Assembly: GCA_910589155.1 (NCBI GenBank)
Contig: CAJURY010000013.1
Location: forward strand, 1 to 51,700
DNA from: an uncultured Oscillospiraceae bacterium
Lineage (GTDB): Bacteria > Bacillota > Clostridia > Oscillospirales > Oscillospiraceae
Length of the DNA stretch: 51,700 nucleotides
Direction of reading: 5' to 3'
Below the pieces are notes generated by a model. It ran no database searches. It had not been told where the DNA came from and was given only the letters and a program-made list of their open reading frames with translations. The position numbers and the translations under genes are program-made. Of the stretch, positions 38,461 through 47,554 are shown one piece after another; positions within the stretch are counted from its first letter, which is position 1; every line of letters begins with the position of its first letter.

Positions 38461-41400
38461 TTATTTGGACAGATAGCGATGCATGACGGAAGCAAACTGT
38501 GCTCTGGTTGCGGTGCCAGTGGCGTCCAGAATCACGGCGCCGTCTTTAATCTCTACGCCGGATACGACGCCCTCGGCCACAGCCCAGTTCATCGCCTCAA
38601 CAGCATAGGAAGAAACCTTGTCGGCATCCTGGAAACCTTCCAGCTTGTTCTCTTCGACCTTTTCTGCACCAGCGTAGCGGTACAGAATTGCAACCATCTG
38701 TTCACGGGTGATTGCTTCCTCAGGACGGAAGGTGCCGTCGGTATTGCCATAGACGATACCCTGCTCAGTTGCCCACAGAATTGCGTCATAGTAGTAAGCG
38801 CCGGTCTCCAGATCGGTGTACTTATTCTCCAGACCTTCCACACTAGGTGCGCCAGCGATGCGGTACAAAATCGCAACCATCTGGCCACGGGTCAGGTTTG
38901 CACGCACGCCGAATTCCGTAGCGGACTTGCCGACCATGTAACCATTGTTGTACATGAAGTCAATGCTCTCATGGTACCACTCGTTTGCATTCACATCGGT
39001 GAATACATCGGCAGCGCAAACGGTATTGAGCACGTCTTCAATCGCCTGCTTGGCAGCGGCAAGTGCAGCTTCCACAGCCTCGGTGGTCTCGGCATTGTCG
39101 ATTGCTTCTCTTGCAGCGGCAAGAATCGCCTCGATGGCTTCGGCCTGGCTGGTGGTCGCGTTGGTGGTATCGATGTTTACAAGCTCAATGAGAGCGTAGT
39201 ACTTAGCAGCCTTCAACGCGGCGGCTTCCGCGGCCTTACGTTCTTCCTCGGCAGCCTTCTTGGCTTCTTCGGCATCCTCAGCAGCCTGCTGCGCCTGCGC
39301 CAGATAGTCAACCAGTTCAGCCTTAATCTTTACAATTTCAGCATAGGTCTCAGCGATCTGCTTTGCGTACTCAGCAGCCTGTGCAGCGGAAGCGGCAGCT
39401 TCTCTGTTTGCTTCCTCAGCAGCGGCCTTTGCAGTCTCAGCAGCAGCCTGTGCATCTTCAGCAGCTTTCTGTGCCTTTTCAGCGGCAATTCTGGCTTCTT
39501 CTGCTTCCTGCGCAGCCTTTTCCGCGTTTTCCTTATCCTCAGCGGAGGAGGCGGCAGCTTCTTCAGCCTTCTGCTTTGCTTCTTCGGCCTTCTGCTTTGC
39601 TTCTTCGGCTACTTGGGCAGCTTCTTCAGCAGCGGCCTGTGCAGCCTGAGCCTTTGCCTGCGCGTCGGCAGCGGCAGCGGCGGAGGCGGCGGCTTCCTGC
39701 GCGGACGCGGCGGAGGCGGCAGCTTCTTCAGCGGCAGTCTTAGCGGATTCAGCGGCAGCGGCGGCTTCCGCAGCGGCAGCCTTTTCAGACTCGGCAGCTT
39801 CCTTGGCAGACGCGGCAGCCTGAGCGGCCTCGGCGGCAGCTTCCTGGTTGGACTGCTCGGCGGCCTCAGCGGCGTCTTCCGCAGCGGCCTGGGCTTCTTC
39901 AGCCTTAGCCTGGGCGGCTTCGGCGGCAGTCGCGGCGGTCTTTGCTTCTTCCTTGGCAGCGTCGGCTTCGGCCTGGGCGGCTTCCGCGGCAGCCTGAGCG
40001 GCTTCGGCCTTGGCCTGGGCTTCTTCAGCCTTGGCCTGAGCGGCTTCCGCAGCTTCCTTGTTTTCAGCGGATTCAGCAGCGGCGGCTTCGGCGGCTTCCT
40101 TCGCGGCAGCGGCTTCGGCGGCGGCGGCTTCGGCGGCAGCCTGGGCTTCTTCAGCCTTGGCCTGGGCTTCTTCCGCAGTGTTCGCAGCTTCTTCAGCGGC
40201 GGTCTTTGCTTCCTCGGCGGCAGTCTTTGCAGCCTCGGCGTCGTTCTTCGCAGCCTCTACCTGCTGGGACAGGTCAACCAGATCCTGGTCGGACAGACGG
40301 ACGCGAACGTTGATGTTGGCCAGTTCGGTACCAGCCTTGGTGTAGGAAACGTTCCAGGTGCCAATTTGGTCGGCTACGAAAATGCCGTTGGTGTTGACCT
40401 TCAGCTTGCCGGAATAGGTGTACAGCTCCAGTTCGTTGATACGAACGGCGGTGCCGAAGCTTTCCTGCACGGACTTGCTGATATACAGACGGTAAACCTG
40501 GGCTTCTCTCAGGTTCTCGCCTTCGATGGTGCGGGTGACATAGCGATCGGAGTTGCCGGTAACGGCGTCCAGATCAATCCAGTAGGAGTTGTTGCGCATG
40601 ACGTTGCTCTGCTCGCTGGAGGACATGCCAAGGAAGTCAGCCTCAGTGAGCACATCCTCGTTCAGGATCTGCAGGCTGAACGCGGAGGTGATGTAGGTAT
40701 CCATTTCGCCAAAGGCGTGCACGGTGTACCACTTGCCAACCACGCTGGATTCGGGCAGCATGAAAGCCATCCAACCGGTCGCGCCGCTGCAGCACCACTT
40801 GTTGCTGGTGTTGCCGTCAAAGAGGTTCTTACTCTCTTCGCCGCTGTACTGACCGGACTGGCCAAGGATGGTAACGCCAGGGCCGCGGTTGGTCTCTTCG
40901 TCCAGCGCGCCCAGTTCGGGCGGTTCGACATTGGAGGGAATGTAAACGTTGCCTTCTTCATCGGTGATGTTGACCTTCACGCCATCGGGCATGACAGTAG
41001 TGGTTGCCAAGTAGTTTGCGTCAACCCAAGTCTCACCTTCCAGATCGGCCACGGGAGTACCGCGGACAGTCTTAAAGGAGGCGTAGTTGGCGGTCAGGAT
41101 ATCCAGAAGCTGATGCTGCTGGCCGTTGCGTTCAAAGATCACATCGGACAGTTCGTCACGAACCAGAGCGGGCTTCTGCGCGTTGTAAGCAAAGCCCATG
41201 GGCGCGGTGCCACAACCCCAAACAGCCATGTTATATCCATAGCCTCTGCCAGTGGTGACAACCAGACGCACATACTGACCACGGGTGCCTTCAGGCAGTT
41301 CAATGGTCTTTTCTTCATTGAGTGCAACGCCGCTAAATTCAGCAACCTGCGTATAGTTCACGCCGTCTTCAGAAACATAAATTGTACCAGCGTCAATGCC

Positions 41401-44400
41401 CCAGCCGGCATCGTAGTCGTTCTTATAGAACAGCTTGGTGATGATGGAGTACTTGGGAAGCGCCATATCGATGGTTGTTTTCCCATAGACGCTGCCCATA
41501 TTCAGCAAAACGCTTTCCTGCGGGTCAACCTCTTCTTCCAAATCGGCTGTCGCAAAGTAAGCCTCCATGCCGTCTTTCAGCTTGCCTTCCTTGGTGGAAG
41601 CGGACAGATCCAGCTTAGAGCCAGTCCAGTTCCAGTAGTAAGCGTTGGTATAGGTGGAAGCGGAAGCAGCGGTGATCTTGCTGATCTGGCTGTTGCTGAT
41701 AATAAAGTTGTGCAGCTTTGTCATGGCGGAGATGTTGATCTCAGTCATATTGGTGCCAGCCAGATACAGGTTTTCAATGGCGGTGCAGCCAGTGAAGTCC
41801 ACTACCAGATCGGGATGCTCATTCAACTCTACAAGCACCAGGCTGGTGCAGTTGGTGAGGTTCAGGGTCTGGAGTCCCTCAGGCAGCATATCGGAAGTAA
41901 TTTTCGTGACACCAGTACCGGTGAGGTTCAGACCGGTAACGCCGGGGAGATACTCGGCAATGCCGGTGAGGTCGGTCACATTGGTGTTAGTGAGATTCAG
42001 TGTGCCGGTAAAGTCCTTCAGGTCGGAAACATAGGGACCAACCTGAGAGATAACCGCCTGACGCAGCGCCGCATCGGGGAAGATGCTCGCGTCGATCAAA
42101 GGCTCGGTACTCTGGAACTCAGGCAGCGCGCCGCCGAAGGCCTTGATGATGGGGGCAATCTTTTCGGCAACATCCGCGCCGTCGTCCTGGCCGTTGGTCG
42201 CGCCGCGGTCGCACCATACGCAAAGCATCGCGCCGATGGGGTTATAAACCACGGAGCCGTCAAACACAGTGATGTCGAAGTTCGCGGCGGAATTTACAGT
42301 GGGCTGCCAGTCGGGCTTGCCCAGTACCCAGTAGTGGGACTGGTTGGTGTTGATCAGATCAAAGCCCTGCTCGTTCAGGAAGGTGGCCGGCGCCAGGTTA
42401 TAGCCGTTCCAGCCAGAAGACCAGTAGTTGATCTGAACGTCCTTATCCATTTCAACAGTGGCGTCGCTCTTGTACATAACGCCGTCGTTGAAAGCGCGCG
42501 GGATCATGTTGTGGGACTTGATGATCGCGGCAACGTCATTGAAGAAGGGCACGAAGTGCTCTTTGTAAATGCCGTTGTTGTAAATGTTTTCAAAGCCCAT
42601 GGTACTCAGGTCGTTGGCGTATTCGTCAGCGCCGAAGCTGAAGTATTCGCAGCCCTTGGACTCGAAATAGGTAGCGTACTTTTCAATCAGCGCCTTGGCG
42701 AAAGCCTTCGCTTCGTCGCTGGTGAGGTCGATGGAGCTCTTGGAACCAGGATAACGCAGGGACTCAAACTCTTCCAGAATCGCGCCCATGTGACCGGGAA
42801 CGTTCAGGGAGGGGCACACCTTAATGCCGTTGGCATTGGCGTAGGCAATGATTTCGTCCATTTCGGATTGAGTCAAATACTTGCCGGAGCCATCGGGGTT
42901 CTTATCGCCGTCGGAGTAGCCGTCACCCAAAGAGTTGGTCAAATCATAGGTGCCGAACTCTGTGGTAAGGGTCATATCGTCCAGCGCGAGACGGAAGCCC
43001 TGGTTGTCGGAGAAATAGAACTGCAGTTCGTTCATGTTCGCCTCGGCCATGGCGTCGATCATCTTCTTCACATTTTCCACGCTGAAGTACTTACGGCCAG
43101 CGTCCAGGAAGAAAATCCGGTGGAACTCTTCGGGAATGATGGGTTCGCCCTTATCGTCAAAGTTGTAGGTCTTGGGTTCGGAAACGTTGCCGTCGTAGTC
43201 GGTCAGGGTAACTTCCAGCGTCATGATGTCGCTGGGCAGAGCCTGGAAGCGGGACCAGTCGTGATTCAGTTCGCCATGGCTCTTAACGCCGCGGGTATAT
43301 TCGGTGGAACCGGACTGACCGCCGCGGGTGGTGTAGGACAGCGCCAGCTTGTACCAGTCGGTGCAGGCTACGGGGGAGGTCAGAGCATGACCGGTCATGG
43401 GACCGTCGTAGGGGACGCAGTAGCTGTCGTCCAGCTCGCCGTCGTAAGCCTTAGCGAAACCGCCAACAGGCGTTACCTGCATCTCGTATTCCTTACCGTC
43501 GGCGCCAGCGCCGGTGGGCACGGTGACAACAACACTGGTTTCGCCGGCAGCGGCGGTGGCAGTGTAGGTTGCCTTGGTTGCGGGAACGTAAACAGATACG
43601 TCGGTGGCAACAGTTGCGTCAGCGGGGGTGAAGGAAACGGTCAAGGAACCGTCGGCGGCTTCCACAGCCAGATCGGTTACAGCCTTGCTGTAATCGTAGG
43701 TTGCGGTAGCGGCTTCGCTCTCGGAGCCGTCGGCGCCAACAGCAGTCACCTTAATGGTAACCTCGCCTGCCGCGTCATAAATATTCTTGATGTAGTAGAT
43801 TTCGTCGTAGATACCGCCCATGAACATTTCCACGCCGTTAATCACAGCGTAGACGTTGTACTGCTGAACTTCTTCGTAGTTTTCGTTGAAGTCCCAGGAG
43901 ACAACCATTTCATTGGTATCGTAGGCCTTGTCGATGGTAAGGCCAGTGGGGGCAGCGGGGGTCTTTGCAGCGCCGGAGGTGTACTTCATCTGGCCGATGT
44001 GCATCTGATAATCCTCAGATTCGCCCTTGAAGTACAGGCCGATCATCGCGATGGATTCGCCGGCAAACTGAGACAGGTCAACGGTAGCCGTAACCCAGTC
44101 CTCAGAGGCTGCGGTGGTGTTTTCGATAGCCAGTTCGGTGACAGTGTAGGTATTGGTCTCAGCATCGATGTCCTTTGCCAGAACAACGCCCAGGCTCATG
44201 GCCACATTGTCGGAGGAGGTCTTCTTGAAGGTGATGTCCAGCTTTGTGCTTTCCTTCACATCCAGGTTGGTCTTGTACAGATGCATGAAGTTATCAGCAT
44301 CCATAGCACCATAGATAGCCAGAGAAGAGCCGCCGTTGTAGGGATTCACCAGATCGAAATCAAATTCGCCGTAGGTGAAGTCGGCAACCTTTTCGCCAGC

Positions 44401-45864
44401 GTTCCAATAACCGTTCAGCGCCTTCTTGTAGTTGGTGCCGTAGTCGAACTCGCCCTTCAGAGCGGTGCCGTTTGTCTCAAACCAGAACTGCCAGGTGGGC
44501 AGAACGTCCTGAATGCTGATGTTGGCCCATTCGTGGGTGTTGGATACAACGCCGTCAACAGCATAAACCAGACCGTGACCGGTATTGAAATTGGTGTAGA
44601 AGGTGTCGCCGTTGATAACAGAACGCTCGGTCACCATGCTGGCGATACCGGGCATCTTGTTGTTCTTAACGCCAACTTCATTGTTGCTGGAGGTAGAAGC
44701 GTCGGTGGGGTTGCCGGAGGAGCCGGTGAACCACATACGCTCGCGGATGGCGCTCATCCACTGGAAGTCGTCGGTTTCACGGCGCAGATCCAGGTAGGTG
44801 CCGCAGTCCTCGTCCAAACCAGCGTGGACAAAGTCGGTACCCAAAGACGCGATGGAGCAAACGACCTGGCCGTCGGACCACATCTTGGAGAAGTTGTTGT
44901 TCCAGCGGTTGCCGCCAGCTTCAAAGCCGCCGTGCACAGCGCCCATGCCGTACTTCGCAACTTCGCTCTTGGCGCCGGAGGTGCCCCAGCCGTAATCCTT
45001 AAAGAAGGAGTCGGCCGCGCCGGAGTCCATCATCTGCTGATCAATAGAGCCGCCGGCATTGTAGTATTGGATGTACAGGCCGCCCTCTTCGCGCAGATAC
45101 TTCAGGAATGCAGCCAGTTCCTGCTTTGCAGTGCCGGAGGGAGAATCGGAACCTTCCAGGTTCACAAACCAGCCGTCGAACCCATAGTAGTTGGTGATTT
45201 CAATGAGCTTGTCCGCATAGGGGAAGCCACCGTTCTCATCTCTCTGGATGAGGGTCCGCCAGGACTGATAAGCGCGGGGCAGGAAAATGCAGCCCAGGGA
45301 CAGAACGCCATTCTTGTGAGCAGCGTTGGTGTAGGCCGCGTTGGGCAGGTTCATCATGCCAAACTCAAAGGCACGCTTCTGCCAGTCGGAAGTGCCCTTG
45401 CGTTCGCCTTCGGAATCCCACAGCTCAAAGGGGGTAGTGGCTGTGGTCTGGCCGTGCCAGGGTCCGTAGTAGTCGATGTACTGCCAGAAGTTGAAGCAGT
45501 ATTCGCTGAATTCGTTGGTGTAGGAGGTGCCGCCGAAGAAGGCGTTGCCATAGTCGCCGGCGAGGGTCAGATACTCAACTTCGGGATTCAGCTCAGGTTT
45601 CGCCTGCGTCGCTGCAACCGCGTCAATACGGTTTTGCAGCGGCACCCGGGCACGCAGCAGTTCCGCATCGGGATCGGTTGCGGGATCCCACGCCAGAAGA
45701 TCCTCTGCACGATAGCCGTGAGAGGTGGGCTCGTTATCCGCCAAGGCACTCTCGCCCTGATAGGGCAGAGTGTCACCGGCAAGCGCTACGGTGGGGAATA
45801 GGGATACCACCATGGCAATTGCCAGGGCGAAGGACAGCAGCCGCTTAACATTTTTCGTTTTCAT
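38461..45864 (-). CDS. Giant SLH-anchored surface glycosidase with GH85 and GH20 domains
   Basis: 2,467 residues. In order: signal peptide (1-29); GH85 endo-beta-N-acetylglucosaminidase (about 55-430) with FDGWFVNLEGSD holding the Asn235-x-Glu237 pair of this family; a jelly-roll-like domain (about 440-635); a fibronectin-III-like domain and linker regions (about 640-910); GH20 (about 915-1245) with catalytic Asp1080-Glu1081; leucine-rich-like repeats (about 1255-1400, LNLTNTNVTDL); two discoidin-like (F5/8 C, CBM32-type) domains (about 1445-1560 and 1660-1815); an Ala/Glu/Lys coiled coil (about 1855-2200); three SLH motifs (about 2280-2466). GH85 cuts the chitobiose core of N-glycans; GH20 removes terminal HexNAc. 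AGGGAG stands 9 bases before the ATG. The gene lacks TTA, CTA and TCA codons throughout, as do rpsB and tsf. Confidence 0.93.
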   Translation of the reverse strand: MKTKNVKRLLSFALAIAMVVSLFPTVALAGDTLPYQGESALADNEPTSHGYRAEDLLAWDPATDPDAELLRARVPLQNRIDAVAATQAKPELNPEVEYLTLAGDYGNAFFGGTSYTNEFSEYCFNFWQYIDYYGPWHGQTTATTPFELWDSEGERKGTSDWQKRAFEFGMMNLPNAAYTNAAHKNGVLSLGCIFLPRAYQSWRTLIQRDENGGFPYADKLIEITNYYGFDGWFVNLEGSDSPSGTAKQELAAFLKYLREEGGLYIQYYNAGGSIDQQMMDSGAADSFFKDYGWGTSGAKSEVAKYGMGAVHGGFEAGGNRWNNNFSKMWSDGQVVCSIASLGTDFVHAGLDEDCGTYLDLRRETDDFQWMSAIRERMWFTGSSGNPTDASTSSNNEVGVKNNKMPGIASMVTERSVINGDTFYTNFNTGHGLVYAVDGVVSNTHEWANISIQDVLPTWQFWFETNGTALKGEFDYGTNYKKALNGYWNAGEKVADFTYGEFDFDLVNPYNGGSSLAIYGAMDADNFMHLYKTNLDVKESTKLDITFKKTSSDNVAMSLGVVLAKDIDAETNTYTVTELAIENTTAASEDWVTATVDLSQFAGESIAMIGLYFKGESEDYQMHIGQMKYTSGAAKTPAAPTGLTIDKAYDTNEMVVSWDFNENYEEVQQYNVYAVINGVEMFMGGIYDEIYYIKNIYDAAGEVTIKVTAVGADGSESEAATATYDYSKAVTDLAVEAADGSLTVSFTPADATVATDVSVYVPATKATYTATAAAGETSVVVTVPTGAGADGKEYEMQVTPVGGFAKAYDGELDDSYCVPYDGPMTGHALTSPVACTDWYKLALSYTTRGGQSGSTEYTRGVKSHGELNHDWSRFQALPSDIMTLEVTLTDYDGNVSEPKTYNFDDKGEPIIPEEFHRIFFLDAGRKYFSVENVKKMIDAMAEANMNELQFYFSDNQGFRLALDDMTLTTEFGTYDLTNSLGDGYSDGDKNPDGSGKYLTQSEMDEIIAYANANGIKVCPSLNVPGHMGAILEEFESLRYPGSKSSIDLTSDEAKAFAKALIEKYATYFESKGCEYFSFGADEYANDLSTMGFENIYNNGIYKEHFVPFFNDVAAIIKSHNMIPRAFNDGVMYKSDATVEMDKDVQINYWSSGWNGYNLAPATFLNEQGFDLINTNQSHYWVLGKPDWQPTVNSAANFDITVFDGSVVYNPIGAMLCVWCDRGATNGQDDGADVAEKIAPIIKAFGGALPEFQSTEPLIDASIFPDAALRQAVISQVGPYVSDLKDFTGTLNLTNTNVTDLTGIAEYLPGVTGLNLTGTGVTKITSDMLPEGLQTLNLTNCTSLVLVELNEHPDLVVDFTGCTAIENLYLAGTNMTEINISAMTKLHNFIISNSQISKITAASASTYTNAYYWNWTGSKLDLSASTKEGKLKDGMEAYFATADLEEEVDPQESVLLNMGSVYGKTTIDMALPKYSIITKLFYKNDYDAGWGIDAGTIYVSEDGVNYTQVAEFSGVALNEEKTIELPEGTRGQYVRLVVTTGRGYGYNMAVWGCGTAPMGFAYNAQKPALVRDELSDVIFERNGQQHQLLDILTANYASFKTVRGTPVADLEGETWVDANYLATTTVMPDGVKVNITDEEGNVYIPSNVEPPELGALDEETNRGPGVTILGQSGQYSGEESKNLFDGNTSNKWCCSGATGWMAFMLPESSVVGKWYTVHAFGEMDTYITSAFSLQILNEDVLTEADFLGMSSSEQSNVMRNNSYWIDLDAVTGNSDRYVTRTIEGENLREAQVYRLYISKSVQESFGTAVRINELELYTYSGKLKVNTNGIFVADQIGTWNVSYTKAGTELANINVRVRLSDQDLVDLSQQVEAAKNDAEAAKTAAEEAKTAAEEAANTAEEAQAKAEEAQAAAEAAAAEAAAAKEAAEAAAAESAENKEAAEAAQAKAEEAQAKAEAAQAAAEAAQAEADAAKEEAKTAATAAEAAQAKAEEAQAAAEDAAEAAEQSNQEAAAEAAQAAASAKEAAESEKAAAAEAAAAAESAKTAAEEAAASAASAQEAAASAAAAADAQAKAQAAQAAAEEAAQVAEEAKQKAEEAKQKAEEAAASSAEDKENAEKAAQEAEEARIAAEKAQKAAEDAQAAAETAKAAAEEANREAAASAAQAAEYAKQIAETYAEIVKIKAELVDYLAQAQQAAEDAEEAKKAAEEERKAAEAAALKAAKYYALIELVNIDTTNATTSQAEAIEAILAAAREAIDNAETTEAVEAALAAAKQAIEDVLNTVCAADVFTDVNANEWYHESIDFMYNNGYMVGKSATEFGVRANLTRGQMVAILYRIAGAPSVEGLENKYTDLETGAYYYDAILWATEQGIVYGNTDGTFRPEEAITREQMVAILYRYAGAEKVEENKLEGFQDADKVSSYAVEAMNWAVAEGVVSGVEIKDGAVILDATGTATRAQFASVMHRYLSK
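39200..40275 (-). repeat. Low-complexity Ala/Glu/Gln/Lys coding region (coiled coil)
   Basis: More than 1 kb of near-repeats of AAEAAQAKAEEAQ type units, rich in GCx GAx AAG codons. A continuous heptad pattern without Pro or Gly predicts a very long coiled coil, which would hold the catalytic part well away from the SLH anchor. Recombination between units is likely. Confidence 0.8.
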
Positions 45865-45892
45865 GTGTTTGTGCTCCCTTCAGTTTTTTCAG

Positions 45893-45937
45893 TGCGCGTA
45901 GACCCGCGCATCGTGATGCAAGGTTATAAAATAACCT
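45893..45937 (-). promoter_or_regulatory. Leader hairpin and candidate operator of the giant glycosidase gene
   Basis: Two elements in the 5' leader. Hairpin TGCGCG / CGCGCA (45893-45898, 45905-45910) with a 6-nt loop, about 30 nt before the start codon. Perfect 7-3-7 palindrome AGGTTAT-AAA-ATAACCT (45921-45937), just downstream of the expected transcription start near 45944; its position fits a repressor site, most simply for the divergent ROK protein. GCATC-GT-GATGC (45908-45919) overlaps the space between them. Confidence 0.55.
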
Positions 45938-45950
45938 CACTTTACTTAAA

Positions 45951-45979
45951 ATTCTAGCACGCCTTTGCACTTTATGCAA
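45951..45979 (-). promoter_or_regulatory. Promoter of the giant glycosidase gene
   Basis: Minus strand -35 TTGCAT (45974-45979), 17-bp spacer, extended -10 TGC-TAGAAT (45951-45956), the same boxes as the lipoprotein promoter at 8073-8101. Confidence 0.8.
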
Positions 45980-46122
45980 CACTACATTTACCAGAAAGAA
46001 GAAATTCATTTATTTTGTACAACCATGCCCTTCCGTTTTTGTTCAAAGCGTAGAAAGTTCGAGTTTCTGCGTATTGTTTCATAACTTTATTTTCTTACGC
46101 TGGCTTTTTGATCGTTTTCGAC

Positions 46123-46151
46123 TTGCATTTATAAATAAAATGTGATATTTT
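46123..46151 (+). promoter_or_regulatory. Promoter of the ROK regulator gene
   Basis: -35 TTGCAT (46123-46128), 17-bp spacer, extended -10 TGA-TATTTT (46146-46151). Leader about 100 nt. Between this and the divergent promoter, 45980-46122 is AT-rich with no gene. Confidence 0.6.
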
Positions 46152-46255
46152 ATATTATGTTAAGCTTGTTTTCAATTGCTTTTGCGTTTCGCCTCCGCAA
46201 GCTGGATATCTGGAGTGCAATTTCAAAATTTTCCCCCTTTCGGAGTGTGAATACC

Positions 46256-47515
46256 ATGGAGCTAAAACCCATCAATTCCCCTTCTTTGCCCGGCGATCTA
46301 AAATACTCCAATCGCATTCAAATCATCAATGCCTTCCTCAGCAACGATATTTGCAGTGCGAGCGATATTGCCGCAGCTACCGGCCTTAGCCGTCAGACGG
46401 TTATGAAATCCATCCAGTTTTTTGTGCAAAGCGGCCTGATTACTTCTGCTGGGAAAGGCGTCTCTACCACCCTGGGCGGCAAGCGTCCAGAACTTTTTAC
46501 ATTATCTCAGGAAAAGCACTTTCTGTGCATTGCCCTGTGGCCCCAGGAATTATGGCTGTACCTTTACACCATCGGCGGACGGCAAATTGACAGCATGCGC
46601 CTCACCGCCGCGCTTCCCGCCGACCCCAAAGCCGCGGCGGACAACGTAGGTTGCCTTGCCCAGAGCCTGCTACTCAAAAACCGCATGGAGCCGAAAAACT
46701 TATGCGCCGTCAGCGTTTCCACTGCGGGCACTGTGGATTATAGAACAGGCTGCTTGAAATACAGTTCCCAATCCCCCGCTTGGGGTGCGGATATTCCTTT
46801 GAAAGCATATTTGCAACCCTACTTTGGGGCGGATACGCCAGTTTTCATTGAAAACGCCGGTAAAATGACCGCCCGGCCTTTCCTGCTGGAGCCGGAGCTT
46901 TTTGGTAAGCGGGCATTGGTGATTTTCTCCTGCTGGGGGCTTTCCAGTTGTTTGATTGAAAAAAATCACATACTCAGCGGTAAAAATTCTCTCATTGGTG
47001 AAATCGGTCATATGATAATCGATCCCAGCGACGGGGAAAAATGCGGCTGTGGCGGCCATGGTTGTCTGGAGCGCCTGGTCAGCGCGGAGCGCATTGATAA
47101 ACTTATTGCAAAACGCCTGCCCCAGTACCCGGATTCCCTACTGTCGCAGCAAGAAAGCGCCGTCATTCCCGCCCTATTGGAAGCGGCGGAAAAAGGAGAC
47201 GCGCTGGCAATGGAACTGGCGGACTACTTAGCCGCAACCTTTGCCTCTGCCCTTCGGAATATTTCTCTTGTTTTCGACCCGGATCTCATTGTATTTCAGG
47301 GAGACTACGCCTGCGCGGGTTCCTATTTCGACGGACAACTGCGAAAGCATTTACAGCAGTTCCAGTACTTCCCTTCAGAAGGACCCTTTGCAATTCAGTA
47401 TGATCGCCGTCCCTTGGCAGAAATGAACGCCCTCGGCTCTTACATCGCGCTGGTAAACAGATACTTCAACCAGCCGGAGCTGTACACCGGCGAAACCGAT
47501 ACCGAATCTGTATAA
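46256..47515 (+). CDS. ROK-family transcriptional repressor (NagC/XylR type)
   Basis: 419 residues. N-terminal winged helix-turn-helix (about 15-75: NRIQIINAFLSNDICSASD, ATGLSRQTVMKSIQFFV), then a ROK sugar-kinase-like domain with the zinc site His252 and C263-G-C265-GGHG-C270, IGEIGHMIIDP. Glycine-rich ATP-binding loops are degenerate, as in repressors. It should bind an amino sugar or derivative and leave the DNA. ATG 46256 follows GGAG by 10 bases; the upstream in-frame region is AT-rich and holds the promoter. Divergent from the giant GH85-GH20 gene, the probable main target. Confidence 0.88.
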   Translation: MELKPINSPSLPGDLKYSNRIQIINAFLSNDICSASDIAAATGLSRQTVMKSIQFFVQSGLITSAGKGVSTTLGGKRPELFTLSQEKHFLCIALWPQELWLYLYTIGGRQIDSMRLTAALPADPKAAADNVGCLAQSLLLKNRMEPKNLCAVSVSTAGTVDYRTGCLKYSSQSPAWGADIPLKAYLQPYFGADTPVFIENAGKMTARPFLLEPELFGKRALVIFSCWGLSSCLIEKNHILSGKNSLIGEIGHMIIDPSDGEKCGCGGHGCLERLVSAERIDKLIAKRLPQYPDSLLSQQESAVIPALLEAAEKGDALAMELADYLAATFASALRNISLVFDPDLIVFQGDYACAGSYFDGQLRKHLQQFQYFPSEGPFAIQYDRRPLAEMNALGSYIALVNRYFNQPELYTGETDTESV

Positions 47516-47520
47516 AATTA

Positions 47521-47548
47521 CCGCCGTGAAAGTTTCCTTTCACGGCGG
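47521..47548. terminator. Bidirectional terminator between ROK and DUF362 genes
   Basis: Perfect 12-bp stem CCGCCGTGAAAG / CTTTCACGGCGG with a TTTC loop, then CAGCTTTT on the plus strand. Confidence 0.87.
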
Positions 47549-47554
47549 CAGCTT

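Noticed and set aside
38416..45801. 2,461-codon open frame on the plus strand opposite the giant glycosidase
   Set aside because: It is in exact codon register with the minus-strand gene, has no ribosome binding site, and its Ser/Gly/Leu-rich product is the complement of the Ala/Glu coiled coil. It exists because the sense gene avoids TTA, CTA and TCA.
46142..46255. Longer ROK protein with a hydrophobic N-terminus
   Set aside because: The region is AT-rich, contains the -10 box at 46146-46151 and lacks a ribosome binding site; the HTH starts normally after ATG 46256.
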